Source of the DNA: Macrosoma leucophasiata
Lineage: Eukaryota; Arthropoda; Insecta; Lepidoptera; Hedylidae
DNA length: 64,000 nucleotides
NCBI GenBank assembly: GCA_036365455.1
Contig: JAWQUS010000007.1
Span: forward strand, 15,950,001 to 16,014,000
Direction: 5' to 3'
The position numbers and the translations under genes were made by a program. Positions 31,301-42,930 of the stretch are shown one piece after another; the first letter of the stretch is position 1; each line of letters opens with the position of its first letter. The notes beneath the pieces are model-generated. The model worked only from the letters and a program-made list of their open reading frames with translations, did not search any database and was not told the DNA's origin.

Positions 31301-33062
31301 AGGATAGACTGCATGCATGTATATATTATTGGAACAAAAATAATTTTCGTGTCAAAATCATATTCAAATTTAATTCACATTTCGTCAAATCTGGGATACC
31401 TACTATGATTCCACTAGTGTTTCCAAATCGAAGCGAGCGTGTACCTGAACACCCCTAACACATGTGGATAATGCGCAGCAATGACGATGCGGATATTATG
31501 GTGCCATTTTGTTCTGAATGCATTGTACTTCGGGAATTCGTGAAACTAACAATCGTCATCGTCATTGTGTACCCGGGACGTGTTCGCTATATCCCACTTT
31601 GATAACGCTCGTTTACCGTCAATGAGATGAGACCCTATAAGCGTAAGAGCTCCTTCACACTAGCCTTTGTCCAACATATGCGCAGCGCAGACGCCACGAC
31701 AATGTTCTTCTACCGTAAATGCTGACAAACGCGTGTGAAGGAGCTTTAAGTCAATCACAACGCGTAATTCATGCACCGCGCACTTCATCTTGTTTCCTAA
31801 TTCGAACGATGCACGGCTGCTTCTAGGCAATATACCTAATAATGTTTTTGCAAACATGCTTGCGTATAAAACACCGACGCACCCCGTACGTTTCTGATCA
31901 CGATAAACGTTAATCTGAAACGAATATAACCTTTATCGCAACCCTATAGATACCCTTACCTTACATCATTAGTAGTAGTAATGTAGGTAACATTGCGCCC
32001 CTGCAAAGCTGAGGCGGACCGTTACGCCGCCAGTTAAGGATCTCTACCAAATCTGAGCTGTCTATATAGGGGCGTGCACTACGAATAATAACGTAAATAA
32101 GTTAAAACTAAGCCAAAAAACATTGTTCCACGTAATGTGGTGCCCCGTAGGCGCTAATTATGGTCCACCGCAGCGCGTCAGGCATTTCCTTAGTGCTCAG
32201 CAAAATGACCTTGTTGCGACCAATCGAATGCCAGCATTGTCTATGCTGAAAGTGTGAGTGTTATGATTGGAGTTTGTTTTTGCGTAATTGGAACAAAAAT
32301 CGCAACGATGATTGTATGAGAGTTACATTTCTATACATTACTAGCTGATCCGGGAAACTTCGTATTACGTAGCCCTAAAAGTTCGGCGCTACATAGAAAT
32401 CTTAGATTTGGTGGTGATACGAATCAGGGTGCAAGGTCTCCTATATATTAATCTGACGCGCTCCAATTAATACAAAAATCCCCTTTTGGGCTCCCCGATT
32501 ATAAGTAATATAATGGCAACCCATTATGTGTCCCACTGCTGGGCACGAGTCTCTCCCCTTTTTAGGGGGAGGCCTGGAGCTTACTCCACCACGCTGCTCC
32601 AATGCGGATTGGTGGCGATACGGGTTAGTGCCCAACCAGCTGTCGGATGTTTTCAAACCGCCAATAAGGCCTCCGACAAGGTTTAACGACTGCTATCTAT
32701 CGATAGCAACCGGGACCGATGGCGTAACCGGGAAAACTCGCTGAACAAAAAAAAAATTGGCCCCCCTTCAGCGAGTTTTCCCTGCATGCCACCATCCCCC
32801 CAATATATAAGCGCTTCATAAGTAATGCTTTATAAGTAATATTGTGTACTAAATCGAAATCACAAAGGAGGTCGATTTTTTGCACGGAAAAGTAATCAGA
32901 AAGTAACAGATACGTATATTTGATTACAGGAAACTTTGTGAGATGTTGATGATAAGAGACACAACACTGATACCGAATGTGCTTTGGTTCGAATACACGA
33001 CATCGAGGCAAGAAGCTCGAGCGCGGGGCCGCAAGATGGCAGCACTGAAGCCGACTCAATGA
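28330..33062 (+). CDS. DOLPP1: Dolichyldiphosphatase 1 (dolichyl pyrophosphate phosphatase)
   Basis: This multi-pass ER membrane phosphatase of the PAP2 superfamily converts dolichyl diphosphate to dolichyl phosphate so the lipid carrier of N-glycosylation can be reused. Coding exons: 28330-28426, 28534-28634, 28728-28906, 30373-30600, 32930-33062. All four junctions are GT-AG and in phase, giving 245 residues against about 238 for the human protein. The N-terminus has [12 protein letters not shown]. The PAP2 signature is complete: KHIICEARP (KX6RP), [10 protein letters not shown] (PSXH) and GRVYLHYH (RX5H). The C-terminus reads [18 protein letters not shown]. Several hydrophobic segments (exon 2 [16 protein letters not shown], exon 3 [14 protein letters not shown], exon 4 [14 protein letters not shown]) fit membrane spans. 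Introns 3 and 4 hold SINE and MITE copies. Confidence 0.94.
29064..29190. mobile_element. Short palindromic MITE in DOLPP1 intron 3
   Basis: CCAAATACTCAAACATCACT is mirrored by AGTGACGTTTGAGTATTTGG about 127 bases away, and the arms extend inward. Non-coding. Confidence 0.75.
29565..29826. repeat. Two SINE family A pieces in opposite orientation
   Basis: 29571-29695 is the 3' half on the plus strand (GGCACAGAGGCATAACACC to GTGAACTGCATGCC). 29697-29826 is the 5' half on the minus strand (ACATTACCACCTGACCGGAA to CTATACCACCAGTAAAAAA). They abut tail to tail. Confidence 0.75.
30775..31027 (-). repeat. tRNA-derived SINE, family B, copy 1
   Basis: The minus strand begins CGACCCGATTAGTCCAGCGG, has a B-box in GGGTCGCGGGCTCGACCCCG, then a body containing CAAATATTTGT, 'gggtctgggtgtttgtgtat' and 'gtgtaagcgtattttatttt'. 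It is nearly the same as 53309-53512. It lies in DOLPP1 intron 4. Confidence 0.8.
31645..31748. mobile_element. ~104 bp foldback MITE
   Basis: AAGAGCTCCTTCACAC at the left is matched inverted by GTGTGAAGGAGCTTT at the right. It is in DOLPP1 intron 4. A hAT-type origin is possible but no target duplication is obvious. Confidence 0.65.
32341..32400 (+). repeat. CTAGCTG-type repeat end
   Basis: ACTAGCTGATCCGGGAAACT followed by 'tcgtattacg' is a variant of the repeat start also at 34516. Confidence 0.5.
32505..32690. repeat. Interspersed repeat fragment in DOLPP1 intron 4
   Basis: 'gtgtcccactgctgggcacg' followed by 'ccaccacgctgctccaatgc' and 'ggattggtggcgatacgg' is a phrase I associate with a widespread lepidopteran repeat. 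Overlapping frames on both strands look like decayed sequence. Confidence 0.5.
32727..32786. repeat. Hairpin next to the DOLPP1 last exon
   Basis: GGGAAAACTCGCTGAA is repeated inverted as TTCAGCGAGTTTTCCCT 21 bases later, with an A-run and CCCCCC in the loop. Confidence 0.75.
32930..33062 (+). CDS. DOLPP1: DOLPP1 terminal exon
   Basis: The acceptor TTTGATTACAG supplies the G completing the TT left by exon 4. The frame continues [20 protein letters not shown] and stops at TGA 33060-33062. The conserved RDT(S/T)[10 protein letters not shown] ending shows this is the true C-terminus. The exon and the following ~110 bases are strikingly GC-rich, with CGCGCG runs. Confidence 0.93.
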
Positions 33063-33924
33063 CGGTGCGTATGCGCGCGCGCGACTTGCGGAGTTCCTCG
33101 GTCTCGCGCGTGACGCTTGATAGCCGCGGCGGCCGTCGTGCTGCTCGGCGGCTTGTTGATCATCAAATCTGAACCACACGCAATACTCTCTTACTGACAT
33201 AATCCTCCGGCTTACACTCATTCGAGTGAACTGAGTTGAGCAATATTTTTTAAATATCCATAAAGCAATGTATGGAATTATTGATTACTGAACTCTATTT
33301 CGTTTTATGCTGATTCTCTTAGGAGTTGTATTTGTCAATCCCAATTATTTGTGCTTTGAAGAATTGTTCCTGTTAGTACCACTGAGTCTACTTATATAAG
33401 CCAGTGTATAAAAATACTGTATGGGCAGCTGCTAATGAAAAGTTACTCTTAATTTTGTATATAATATCCGAATCTAACATTAAATTTTTGCGTAAGTATT
33501 TATTTGTAGAAGAATAATCATTGATAAATGAAGAAAACTCCAAACCGTGTGCTGTATTTATGCAGCTATTGTAAGAATATTATACTCTGTAACTATTTGC
33601 ACTTTTTTTGGAATTCATTATAAATAGATATTCACAAATGAAACATTGATTCTTGTAATATAGGGGCACATGTACTTTTAGCTTGTGATTTCTCATGATA
33701 ACCTGGCAAGAACTGTATACACCAACATTTTTTTTTATTACAAACTTCAGCAATTATATAATTAGTGATCTTATGAAAATAGTAGACCATTCATTTTTAT
33801 CAACAGTGTCAAACTAAAATAATCATTTCATTAAGTATAAAATAAAATCAGCACAGGTACTATATTCTTAAGTTCACAAATATTTATGTATCATAAAATA
33901 TTAAACTCGTACCGTTTACCCTAG
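33063..33924 (+). other. DOLPP1: Probable DOLPP1 3' UTR
   Basis: The first 110 bases are very GC-rich, then AT-rich. An AATAAA at 33841 is the best-placed poly(A) signal, about 780 bases after the stop. No separate gene is seen. Confidence 0.5.
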
Positions 33925-34400
33925 TAATAGGGTATTTCACTAATATTTTTATTGTGATTTCAAAAGTATATGAAATGTTAGTAAATATCGTCATTGGAAC
34001 CACTAGTCTATAACTAATAGTTTTTGAAATATCACCATTCGAAAGTCGCAAGTTTTGATGATAAATTGTACAGGCCTGTGACGTGACATGCTTATACACC
34101 TAAGAGATCAATGACAAATTTAAGAAGTTCGAAGATATTTTCTTCGTTAATATTGCGTTTTTGTAAATAGTTTGCATAGTAAAAGTTGTTGGGATTTTAC
34201 CTACAAGGAATATTATACTGTTATTATTTTTTAAACTAAGTATTTTTTTTTATTTTTCACTTTTTTATTTCTATAACTCTTCTACAATAATGCACCGATT
34301 TTAATATTTTTTATGTACATTTATACTTTTAATTTCCATGTTAGTTTCGGACTATGTCATTTAGAACTAAAAAAAAAAACACAGTGTCAAATACCCTATT
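33925..34400. mobile_element. MITE with AATAGGGTATTT ends
   Basis: AATAGGGTATTTCAC and GTGTCAAATACCCTATT are inverted terminal repeats about 475 bp apart. The body matches the partial copy at 27811. The inner ORF phrases are not convincing. Confidence 0.8.
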
Positions 34401-34746
34401 GTCATAATCAGGCAACGATAGAGAAGTTAAGAATTTCGAGAAAAAAAATGTATAACTTTAGCTCAATAGATAATTATTTTGATTATTATCCTGTTTATAA
34501 ATGTCAAAAAATCTATTAGCTGTCCCGGCAAACTTCGTATCCTCTTTGCAGTAGAAACAGTGGCATTTTTATAAATATTATTTAAACCTAATTACCATGC
34601 GTTAGTTACGGCTGGACCGAAGTGGTTAATTCCGGTTATAAAACATTCGCGGCAGCCCAGGAAATGTTCTAAAAGTGAGGAAATATGAAAAGTAGTTGTA
34701 ATAACTATTTACTTTCTCGGTATAAACTCCCTACCCACCTTTTAAC

Positions 34747-37059
34747 GTGTGCGGCAGAATGGCCGGTCACTACTCATATTTAACGTTGATGTAGATTTAA
34801 AAAATTGCTACCTATTTGCTACCTGCGTATTTTTCAAAATATATCGCTTTTAAAGGTGACAGGCCATTCTGACGTCAGCTTGGCCGGTCACTCATCCCGT
34901 ATGTACAAACTTCTGCGAATTATCGAAATGTTTTTTCACCATTAATTGCTACCTAATTGCTACCTAAAAACCTAGCGGTCTGGATTCCGTAGCTTTTAAG
35001 GATAAATAGTAATTAACAATAACAGTTTACGAAACCTTGAACGCCTACTATATGGAAATAGCAAATAATGCATAGATGTTTACGTTACACGTACTAATAA
35101 AAAACCGGACAAGTGCAAGTTCGACTCGCGTGGTGAGGGTTCCGTAATTTAAATAAATATTTTCGAAAATATTACAGATTTAAAATGCAGGGACATAGCG
35201 GTTACGGTGGTACCGGCCCCTGCCGGTACATATTATTAATAATTTTCGATTTAATTTGAATACTCAAACTTCTTATAGGTTTTCCAGTAATCAATGGCAA
35301 AGAATTATTTTCCACATTTTTTTCAAAATTTTAAGTTTAGTAGTTTCGGAGATAGGGGTGGGGGAATAATCAATTTTCGTCGTTTTTCTTAAATAACTTC
35401 AAATTTGTTTCTGCAAAAATTATAAAAAATATATATCTGAGATGCTGATAACAACCTCTTTCATTTGATATGTTCACACGACACAGTTTACGAATTTTCT
35501 TTTTTTAATTTTCTGATTTACCCCCCGATAGTGGCCCCCCTGTTTAAAGTTTATTATTTTACTTGACGTGTTCATTTTTGGGTCACCAATTTACATATAT
35601 TCATCAAATTTCAACTCAATCGGTCGAGTAGTTTCGGAGCAAATTGGCTGTGACAGACGGACAGACAGACGCACGAGTGATCCTATAAGGTTTCTTTTTA
35701 CTTAAAACTTTAAATAATACTTACACTGACATGAATATTGCGCTTTAGATAAACGAACACATGTGTAATTGTTAAAATTAATTTTCCAAGATTTTTTTCG
35801 GGTCGGTTAGGGAACAGTAACTTGGATTTTGCTGGGCGTACGTATTATGATGAAAAAATTGATGTAGCGATACGAAATTCACATTCAACATACATTGGTT
35901 ATTTATCTTTCTCCCTGTAGTATAATTTCAAGACAAATATGACAAGAACAATGTTACAGTTGCCAGACCATTTAAAAAAAAATGAGCCACTTTGCTCTGG
36001 TATGTACCAGGCTACTGTGACTCAATACTGCAGTACACATTGACTTGAATAGTAGACACTGACTCATGAGTAATAATTCAATGTTTAATGAGTGAATTCA
36101 GAATAATTTCTTCAGCATATTTTATCTAATTGCCTACTGCGAATAATCACATAAACGTTATAAAAATAATGAAATTGAATGAAAATTGAGATCAACTTAT
36201 TTAGCAATTTTTTCTTTGTTATTCGCGGTCTAAAACCTTCTAAATTATTAAATTATTAATTTCAATTAAATAAATTTACTTAATGATTCACCAAAATGCC
36301 AATTATAATAAGTATGTTGGTAAGTAAGTTAGGTACAATGGAGTATAAAAGTGTAATTTTTCAGAAAAGTTTCGAGATACTTAAAAAGACAAAATAAAAT
36401 TTTAATTTCTAAGTACCTAGAACTCTTTAATTCTGTATAACTCTTTGATTTGACATTTTGTGTAAATAGTGAGCATAAAATACCAAAGTACTTAAACCCC
36501 AAAAAAGCTATTCAAAACTACACACATTCAAAATAAGTTTATTATATCAAAATATACTTTAAGAAAATATCGGAAAATATAAATTTAACAATTACACAGA
36601 CGTTACTTCATCTGAAGCCCGATTTACATGTCACTGTAAGTATTATTTAAAGTTTTAAGTGTTTTTAGTACCTAGGTATACTTTTCATTTAGCGCCTTAA
36701 TAATCATGCAACGTAAACATCTATGCATCATTTGCTATTTCCATATGGTAGGCGTTCAAGGTTTCGTAAACTGTTTTTGTTAATAACTATTTATCCTTAA
36801 AAGCTACGGAATCCAGACCACTAGATTTTTAGGTAGCAATTAATGGTGAAAAAACATTTCGATAATTCGCAGAAGTTTGTACATACGGGATGAGTGACCG
36901 GCCAAGCTGACGTCAGAATGGCCTGTCACCTTTAAAAGTGATATATTTTGAAAAATACGCAGGTAGCAAATATTTCACGTTAGGTAGCAAATAGGTAGCA
37001 ATTTTCTAAATCTACATCAACGTTAAATATGAGTAGTGACCGGCCATTCTGACGCACAC
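34747..37059. mobile_element. 2.3 kb element with very long terminal inverted repeats
   Basis: It starts GTGTGCGGCAGAATGGCCGG and ends CCGGCCATTCTGACGCACAC. CTTTTAAC is present immediately outside both ends (34739-34746, 37060-37067), an 8 bp target duplication. The right arm pairs with the left arm over at least 340 bp (34747-35088 with 36709-37059). The pairing resumes beyond a foreign insert (35703-35733 with 36628-36660), giving arms of about 430 bp. GCTACCTATTTGCTACCTGC-type direct phrases recur inside the arms. No transposase frame. Long arms with an 8-9 bp duplication resemble Mutator-like or related elements; this is inference. Confidence 0.82.
35097..35702 (+). mobile_element. Family D repeat inserted in the left arm of the 34747-37059 element
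   Basis: AAAACCGGACAAGTGCAAGT is followed by GGTTCCGTAATTTAA. The body is shared with 53815-54448 ('ggttttccagtaatcaatgg'; 'cccgatagtggcccccctgt'; 'ctcaatcggtcgagtagttt') and ends in GACGCACGAGTGATCCTATA. It splits the left inverted repeat. Confidence 0.75.
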
Positions 37060-37220
37060 CTTTTAACAACTGATGTTTGTTCTGAAAGACGGAACGAACA
37101 TATCGTAACTTTACAGGCATGAAGTTACGTAATGTTTGGTACATCTTTCTGTTTTTTAAATATTATTTACGGCGATGGATTCACGTTTATTGTATGGCGG
37201 AACGTTTGCCGGGTTAGCTA

Positions 37221-38232
37221 TGAAATTAAACACATAAAACGTTTAACTTCTATTGATATAGATATGAATTAGAACTGAAACGAAACAAACTAATAATAGA
37301 TATCACGAAAATAATGAGTGTTTCTACCTACTATTAATTCACTTATTACGTGTGCAAATTTTCCGAAGGGAAAATTTTAACGATTGTCGGTTTGTATCAA
37401 TTTTACAATTTGCATATTGCCGAGAATTCTTGTTTTCGAAGGATCCTTCTTTTCTTGAAGTTATATTTCATTTTAATACTCCCACAAGATGTTTTTCACT
37501 CAACATTCACTGTCTTTTGGCTTGGTGGGACCAATAGGAATAAAATGTATATTATTATAATGGTCGTGATATTTGTTATACACAATACCTTTGTAAGTCT
37601 GTACATATGTAATAATTACCGTGATTAGGTTAATTTTAGTATGTATATGAAATGTATATGTAGGATTAGCCATTTTTTAACCAACTGAGAACCGCGGGTC
37701 TGCTGGCGGTCCCGCGAACTTCAACGCTCAAGGGGTTAAGAGATTCGTTTGTATTCAACTGCCCAGTATGGTACAGTCTCCAGTAAAACGATGATATACA
37801 GATATAACATTTACATTAATCAATTCTTACGTGATTATGTGCCTTTACAAAATAGTTGGATAAATTCTTAGATAAATAACAATAAACGTTCGTTTCCAAT
37901 TTATCTTCTGGGGACATTACTATTCAAATCGGGTAGGTTTATCCATTGAAACACACTGACGTCGAACACGATGTTACGATGATTGCGCTATTGACTTGGA
38001 AAGAGCTCATTCGCGACAAACGTGTCGTAAATAGCAGTAATTGTTAAAAAACTGAGAAAACTTCGTACAAAACTGTTGTTTGGTATTTGCACAAATTACC
38101 TACCAAAACGTAAACGCATTCACTGACCGTAAACTAGACATGTTTTTTATTTATTTTTGGCCTAACAGTTACAGCATCACATAGGGATCTTAGGTTCTTT
38201 GTTGGCTGCCATGGGGAGGTTGCGATGGCTGC
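37221..38232. other. Intergenic DNA, no gene seen
   Basis: Two overlapping short frames at 37350-37628 have no splice context or motif. 'ccgcgggtctgctggcggtc' at 37694 resembles a DNA element end. Confidence 0.45.
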
Positions 38233-38490
38233 TTTACTGGGGATACAGCTCCAATGACGTAGCTCGCGGACGTAGGCACCACCGCATTACCTAATATACT
38301 TGTCATTAAGTGGTAATGTACAGTACTATTCAGTTCTGTTCCGGCACAGAGGCATAACCTTAAGTCTCAGGGGTGGCTGCATCTACATTGAAATCTCTGG
38401 TTTTATGTAGAAGTTTATAAGGTACAGTATTACTTACCATCGATGTGAACTGTATGGTTGTTTGCCTCTTACCTTAATAATTTTCGTACC
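38233..38490 (+). repeat. SINE-like repeat, family A, diverged copy
   Basis: TTACTGGGGATACAGCTCCA, 'aggcaccaccgcattaccta', 'ggcacagaggcataacctta' and TGTATGGTTGTTTGCCTCTT appear in family order. Confidence 0.7.
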
Positions 38491-38734
38491 TCCCTTACAA
38501 GTTAAGTGAGGCTGATATTTTTTCCTCGTGTATCACCACCACCACCACCACTAGTGTCAGATATCGTTGAATAGATCATTGAAAAATATTGCGGGTCTGG
38601 CAAAAACTTTTTTTTCGATTGAGAAAACCTTTTATGAAATACTGAGCTTTTAAAATCCCAATTATTGTTATACTCAATGTTATAACTTTTTTATCTTCTC
38701 ACCCCCTCTGCCAGCTAAATAAAGTCACAGTAAT

Positions 38735-38830
38735 CTATACTAATGTTATAAAGAGGAAATATTTGTGTTTTTGTATGTTTGTTTGTAACGTTTTGATACA
38801 AAACTACTGGAACGATTAATGACTTAGATG
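38735..38830 (+). repeat. Fragment of a widespread moth repeat
   Basis: 'aatctatactaatgttataa' is followed by a TTTGT-rich run and 'aactactggaacgatt', a phrase I associate with lepidopteran interspersed repeats. Confidence 0.5.
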
Positions 38831-40190
38831 ACGGACCGGACGGATGACGGTGTCCATTATCAGGGTGTATAAATAAGTGGACTGGACTCTGAAAAGACCG
38901 TCTATCTTTTTCCGGTTCTAAACAATATAATATTATTTAAGTATTTTATTTTTAATAGACTTTTTTGTACCTATAGTACGTTTTTGATATTATTATGACT
39001 ATCAAGTGATGATTACTTGTGTATATGTCGTGTCCCTATCATGAAACTGCTCATATCATGATATAAGCCAGATTAAACCAGAAACGACTACCAGTGCAGT
39101 CTTTCTCATGAATATTTGAATACTATTCACGCGCAGGTTTCAGAACGACATATTTTCATAGCCAGTGCATAGATTTCTTCGCGTGGTCACTCTGCTCATC
39201 TGTCAGAGGCTGCCATTTTGACGCATAAATAAAGCGCTTACAGCGCCTCAGAACAACTATATGATTTAAATAATCAAATTAGTTTTAAACATTTCACGAA
39301 GTGGCGCGCGTTAACCGACCATATCGATAAACGATTTCTTATCATTGGTCTGGCCAACGCACAATGACATCATGATGTGGCAAATGGACAGTCAACATTA
39401 AACGAAATTACAATTTCATGAAATTGTCGAACATGACAATACATTTTTTTGTTATTAACTTCAAAGTTACAGGTCATACATATTTTGATATGGGCATGTA
39501 TTTACAACATGTTACGGGAATAATTCACACTCTCACCGTTTAGAAAATCGAATTATTATCATAATACATGAACTGAAATTACATGTTTAGGTACTTAATA
39601 TTTTTTATTTAAGAAATAAGTTGTCCTCAATTTGTACGAACAGTTTGCATACCCTATACATACTTACCCTTCTTCTTTCCATTCTGAACAAACTAGTTTC
39701 GGGTTATACATTTAATCCTGTTACATGTTGTATACACGCGCTACCGGTCGGTGAGATAGATGGACTATGCCTGACGTCAGAAATCTGCGCGGGAGTGTAA
39801 AAAAATTGAGGAAAAATTATTTCAGAGTTTTTTAAGTATGCATGGAGCTGTACTTATTATGGATTTTATATTAATATATAAATTAAACTGGGATCACCGG
39901 TCCGCATTGATGGTAGTGATACCATATTGTATGAAATAATGAAGATTTGTAAAGGTATTTAAATAGAAAAATATGAATAGAATTGATATTGATTTGTTTG
40001 ATTAGTAATTGTTATAAGTAAATATATTTTTAAAGAAAGTATTATAATTGTGTTTTATGGTGAAATTCTGAGGTAGGCTCTGCTTATTTGCCTTTAAGCA
40101 ATGTACGCCACTGCTATATTTTATAGTTCAATTTTGTAAACGTTGAATACCACAAGAACTTTAAAAATATATATATTTATTTTAATTCCT
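38831..40190. other. AT-rich intergenic DNA, nothing recognised
   Basis: No exon, tRNA or repeat termini stand out. 39480-39690 shares long phrases with 58640-58820 ('cgttt/aagaaaatcgaattat', 'aagttgtcctcaatttgtac'), so part of it is an unclassified repeat. Confidence 0.5.
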
Positions 40191-40555
40191 AAGGCCTGGT
40201 ATCCACCAAAGCAGATAAGAGGAGACGAGAGGAGATATGCTGCAAAGCTAGCAGGTTATTTCCATCAAAGCGGAAAGGAGAAATGTAGCGGAGAGATGTG
40301 AGCTTTGTGTAGCAAAGGTGTGATGTGGGATACCGAAACCAGTCAAATTCTTGGACGCCCGGCTAAACACATCACCGCTCTGCCGCGCCGCTTTCTCACT
40401 CGCGACACAAAATTCTATAAAGAAATGAGACATCTCCTCTCCGCTTGATCCATTTTCACTCGAGCTACGCGGAGAAGAAATGTGGAAATCGGATTGGTTT
40501 ATTCAAACATCTCTTCGTCTCCTTTCCTCTCCGCTTTGGTGGAAACCGGACTGCT
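40191..40555. mobile_element. MITE with CCACCAAAGC inverted ends
   Basis: AAGGCCTGGTATCCACCAAA and TTTGGTGGAAACCGGACTGC are imperfect inverted ends. GAGGAGACGAGAGGAG faces CGTCTCCTTTCCTCTCC further in. It is about 365 bp. The interior repeats purine-rich 'gcggaaaggag' phrases. It may be hAT-like. Confidence 0.75.
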
Positions 40556-40934
40556 TATTGAACTTGATAATTCGTTTTGGGAGTAAGACAAACAGTTTTA
40601 TGGTTGTGTCATAGGGTAAAAAACATTAGGTACCCACTAGAGCTTTATCAATTCCAATTAATTAATTTTAAAAACGATGTAGATAGATTATACATACCTA
40701 CTTATGGTAGAGTTATTTTATTATATACCTACTCTAATACATAGTAGAGATTTAACTTAGATAAGGCTATGATTATTATTTAACGAATTTTATTAAATTT
40801 TTCGTTTCATTGATGGTTTACTGCATTGATAACATAATAACAATAAATACCTACCTCACGTTTGGTAATGTTCGGGAAGATTAACATTTCACCCTCCTAA
40901 AATATTTATTTTGCTTCTGTACCTATATCCTAAC

Positions 40935-41170
40935 TGAATCAATAGTCTAGTGGTAGCAGACTACCTGGCTACTACGCTGGAGTTCTGGGTTCGATCCTTG
41001 AATCGGGGGTTAGTGGTATTCCATTTTTTTTTTATTTAGCGCAGGTTCCTAGTCTATAGGCCGCCACGTTATACGTTGGACAAAACGTAACTGGCGAATT
41101 GTGGGTCATACACCCATGTACTAGTTATTACTCTTGAATGCATGGAATTTACCTCTAAATATTCTTAATC
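40935..41170 (+). repeat. tRNA-derived SINE, family C, second copy
   Basis: TCTAGTGGTAGCAGACTACC, then CTGGGTTCGATCCTT (B-box), then the body phrase AAAACGTAACTGGCGAATTG that recurs at 30760 and 2820. Confidence 0.65.
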
Positions 41171-42229
41171 TAAGTTACTTATACACAATGTCTGTAGTCA
41201 GCGTCATCGCCGGATTTTATGCAAGATATTTATGCTTTTCTAATTGGTAAAAGCTATAACTATTGTAATGTTTGTATAAAACAATCCGTCGTCGACTGTA
41301 TTATGAAGTAAATAAATTATGTTATTATATTTTCCGTGATATATTCTTTATCATATTGAGTAAATCAATGATCAATAATTAATTACACTGGATCTTCACA
41401 ATGTTGTACAGTCACGGAACTCTCCGCGTATCCAAAATCAATCAAATATACAGGGGGTCAAAGGAACGGTTCCGAAAAAAAAACTGGTAATAGTACTGAC
41501 GATTCTGGATTCAATGATGTAAACAAAATTTAAAACTTTCAAATTTTTTTTTGTGTTGGTACTATAACGTGTAAATAGATGAAGTAAACAATTTCTTAAA
41601 TTTATTAACCAATTTTTCCCTAAAAGAGCAATGTACATTTTATGTCTGAAGATATCGTAAATCGTAATACGCTCGAAGTCAACGCTTGCAAGCCGCTACG
41701 AGCCGTCAGTGACGGCCGTGTACGTACGTATAGGTTATACATGGGTGTGCGTTGCGTAGGCGACTCCTTGGATATGTACGCGGTACAGTACATTAGTTGT
41801 TCAAAAAATGCAACTCTATAAGATAATGAGATAAAATAAGATTCGGACGAATTGAGAACCTCCGCCTTTTATCGAAGTCGGTTAAAAAGCAAATGGTGCT
41901 ATTGGTTTACATTTTGATGTTATAACATTCAATTCAATTAATTTATTGCATAAATCATTCGGAAACGATCCCCTTACACCCTGTATAATAGCTATTATTA
42001 CCACTTCATAAAGCGCCCATGTGGTAATACTGCCAGTTGCCTGATAGTACCTACGAATTAATATTAGTATGTGGAAGAAGTATTTACTATTTAATGTAGT
42101 GCACTTGGTAGGGTAGTATGCTGATAAAATAAAAACGATGTTACAAAATGCAAAACTATGATACAACTACTACCTCGAAGGTAATATCACGGAATTGGCT
42201 GCGTGACAACGCCAGCATCTTATGCGGTG
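41171..42229. other. Intergenic DNA, nothing recognised
   Basis: Short frames at 41438-41638 and 41882-42166 lack splice signals and motifs. Confidence 0.45.
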
Positions 42230-42930
42230 GTAGGGTGCCGCTATTTTTGCAGAATCTTTATTGGCAGAAATACACTTAGCAGAAACTTTTTTAGTAGAAC
42301 AGGTACTAAGTTGGCATCAAACTACGAATGGCATAAGTATCAATTCGAATAACACTCTTTTCGCAGAAATTAAGTTGACATGATAGTAAAATAGCAGAAA
42401 TTCACGTCGCATAATGTTTATTCGCATAACGATTATTTCGCATAGAATATTTAATATCCTACGTATATATATCATCTCTCGTGTTGGTTGGGCGTGATGG
42501 CCGCGACTAAGCCGGTTTAAGTCGAAACTTCGACCGTTCGAGGTTAGGTTTTTTTTGTTTTGCAGACAGTAAAATTTTTACGGACAGTATTATTATTTTG
42601 ATATACAGTTTTCAGGTTACCAAAAATTATTTTTTATCGAGTTATGTATTTCATATATTATATTTTGTAACATTAGTTCAAATTAGCGTTATATATTTTG
42701 AATTATAAGCTATACCAATAACAATATATTGCGGAAAAATATTATGCGAATGATTTTTCTTCGGAGCATGATGCCAAACAAATATTCTACCAAATAAGAT
42801 TATACCAAAGGATTATTCTGCCTGTAGCTTTTCTGCGAAGAGTTTCTAAGAAATATCATTGTGTCAAAACAGTTTATATGCCAACCGATATTTCTGCGAA
42901 ATAAATTACTGCCACACGAAATAATGCCAA
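42230..42930. repeat. Region built from short 'GCAGAAAT/GCATAA' phrases in both orientations
   Basis: The left part repeats GGCAGAAATACAC, AGCAGAAACTTTT, CGCAGAAATTAAG, AGCAGAAATTCAC and CGCATAATG. The right part carries the reverse: TTCTGCGAAGAG, ATTTCTGCGAAATAA and TTATGCGAATGA. Overall it is a ~700 bp imperfect inverted repeat with many degenerate sub-repeats. The centre (42480-42560) is GC-richer. No coding frame. Confidence 0.55.

Larger units (their letters stand above)
34516..37220. repeat. CTAGCTG-type repeat interrupted by a large insertion
   Basis: AGCTGTCCCGGCAAACTTCG (34519) and CGGAACGTTTGCCGGGTTAG (37198) face each other across the 2.3 kb element at 34747-37059. Removing that element and one copy of its 8 bp target duplication gives a host repeat of about 380 bp with approximately inverted ends. 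Confidence 0.55.

Noticed and set aside
32697..33221. Minus-strand frame of 174 codons
   Set aside because: It is antisense to the DOLPP1 terminal exon and its GC-rich 3' UTR, with no motif of its own.
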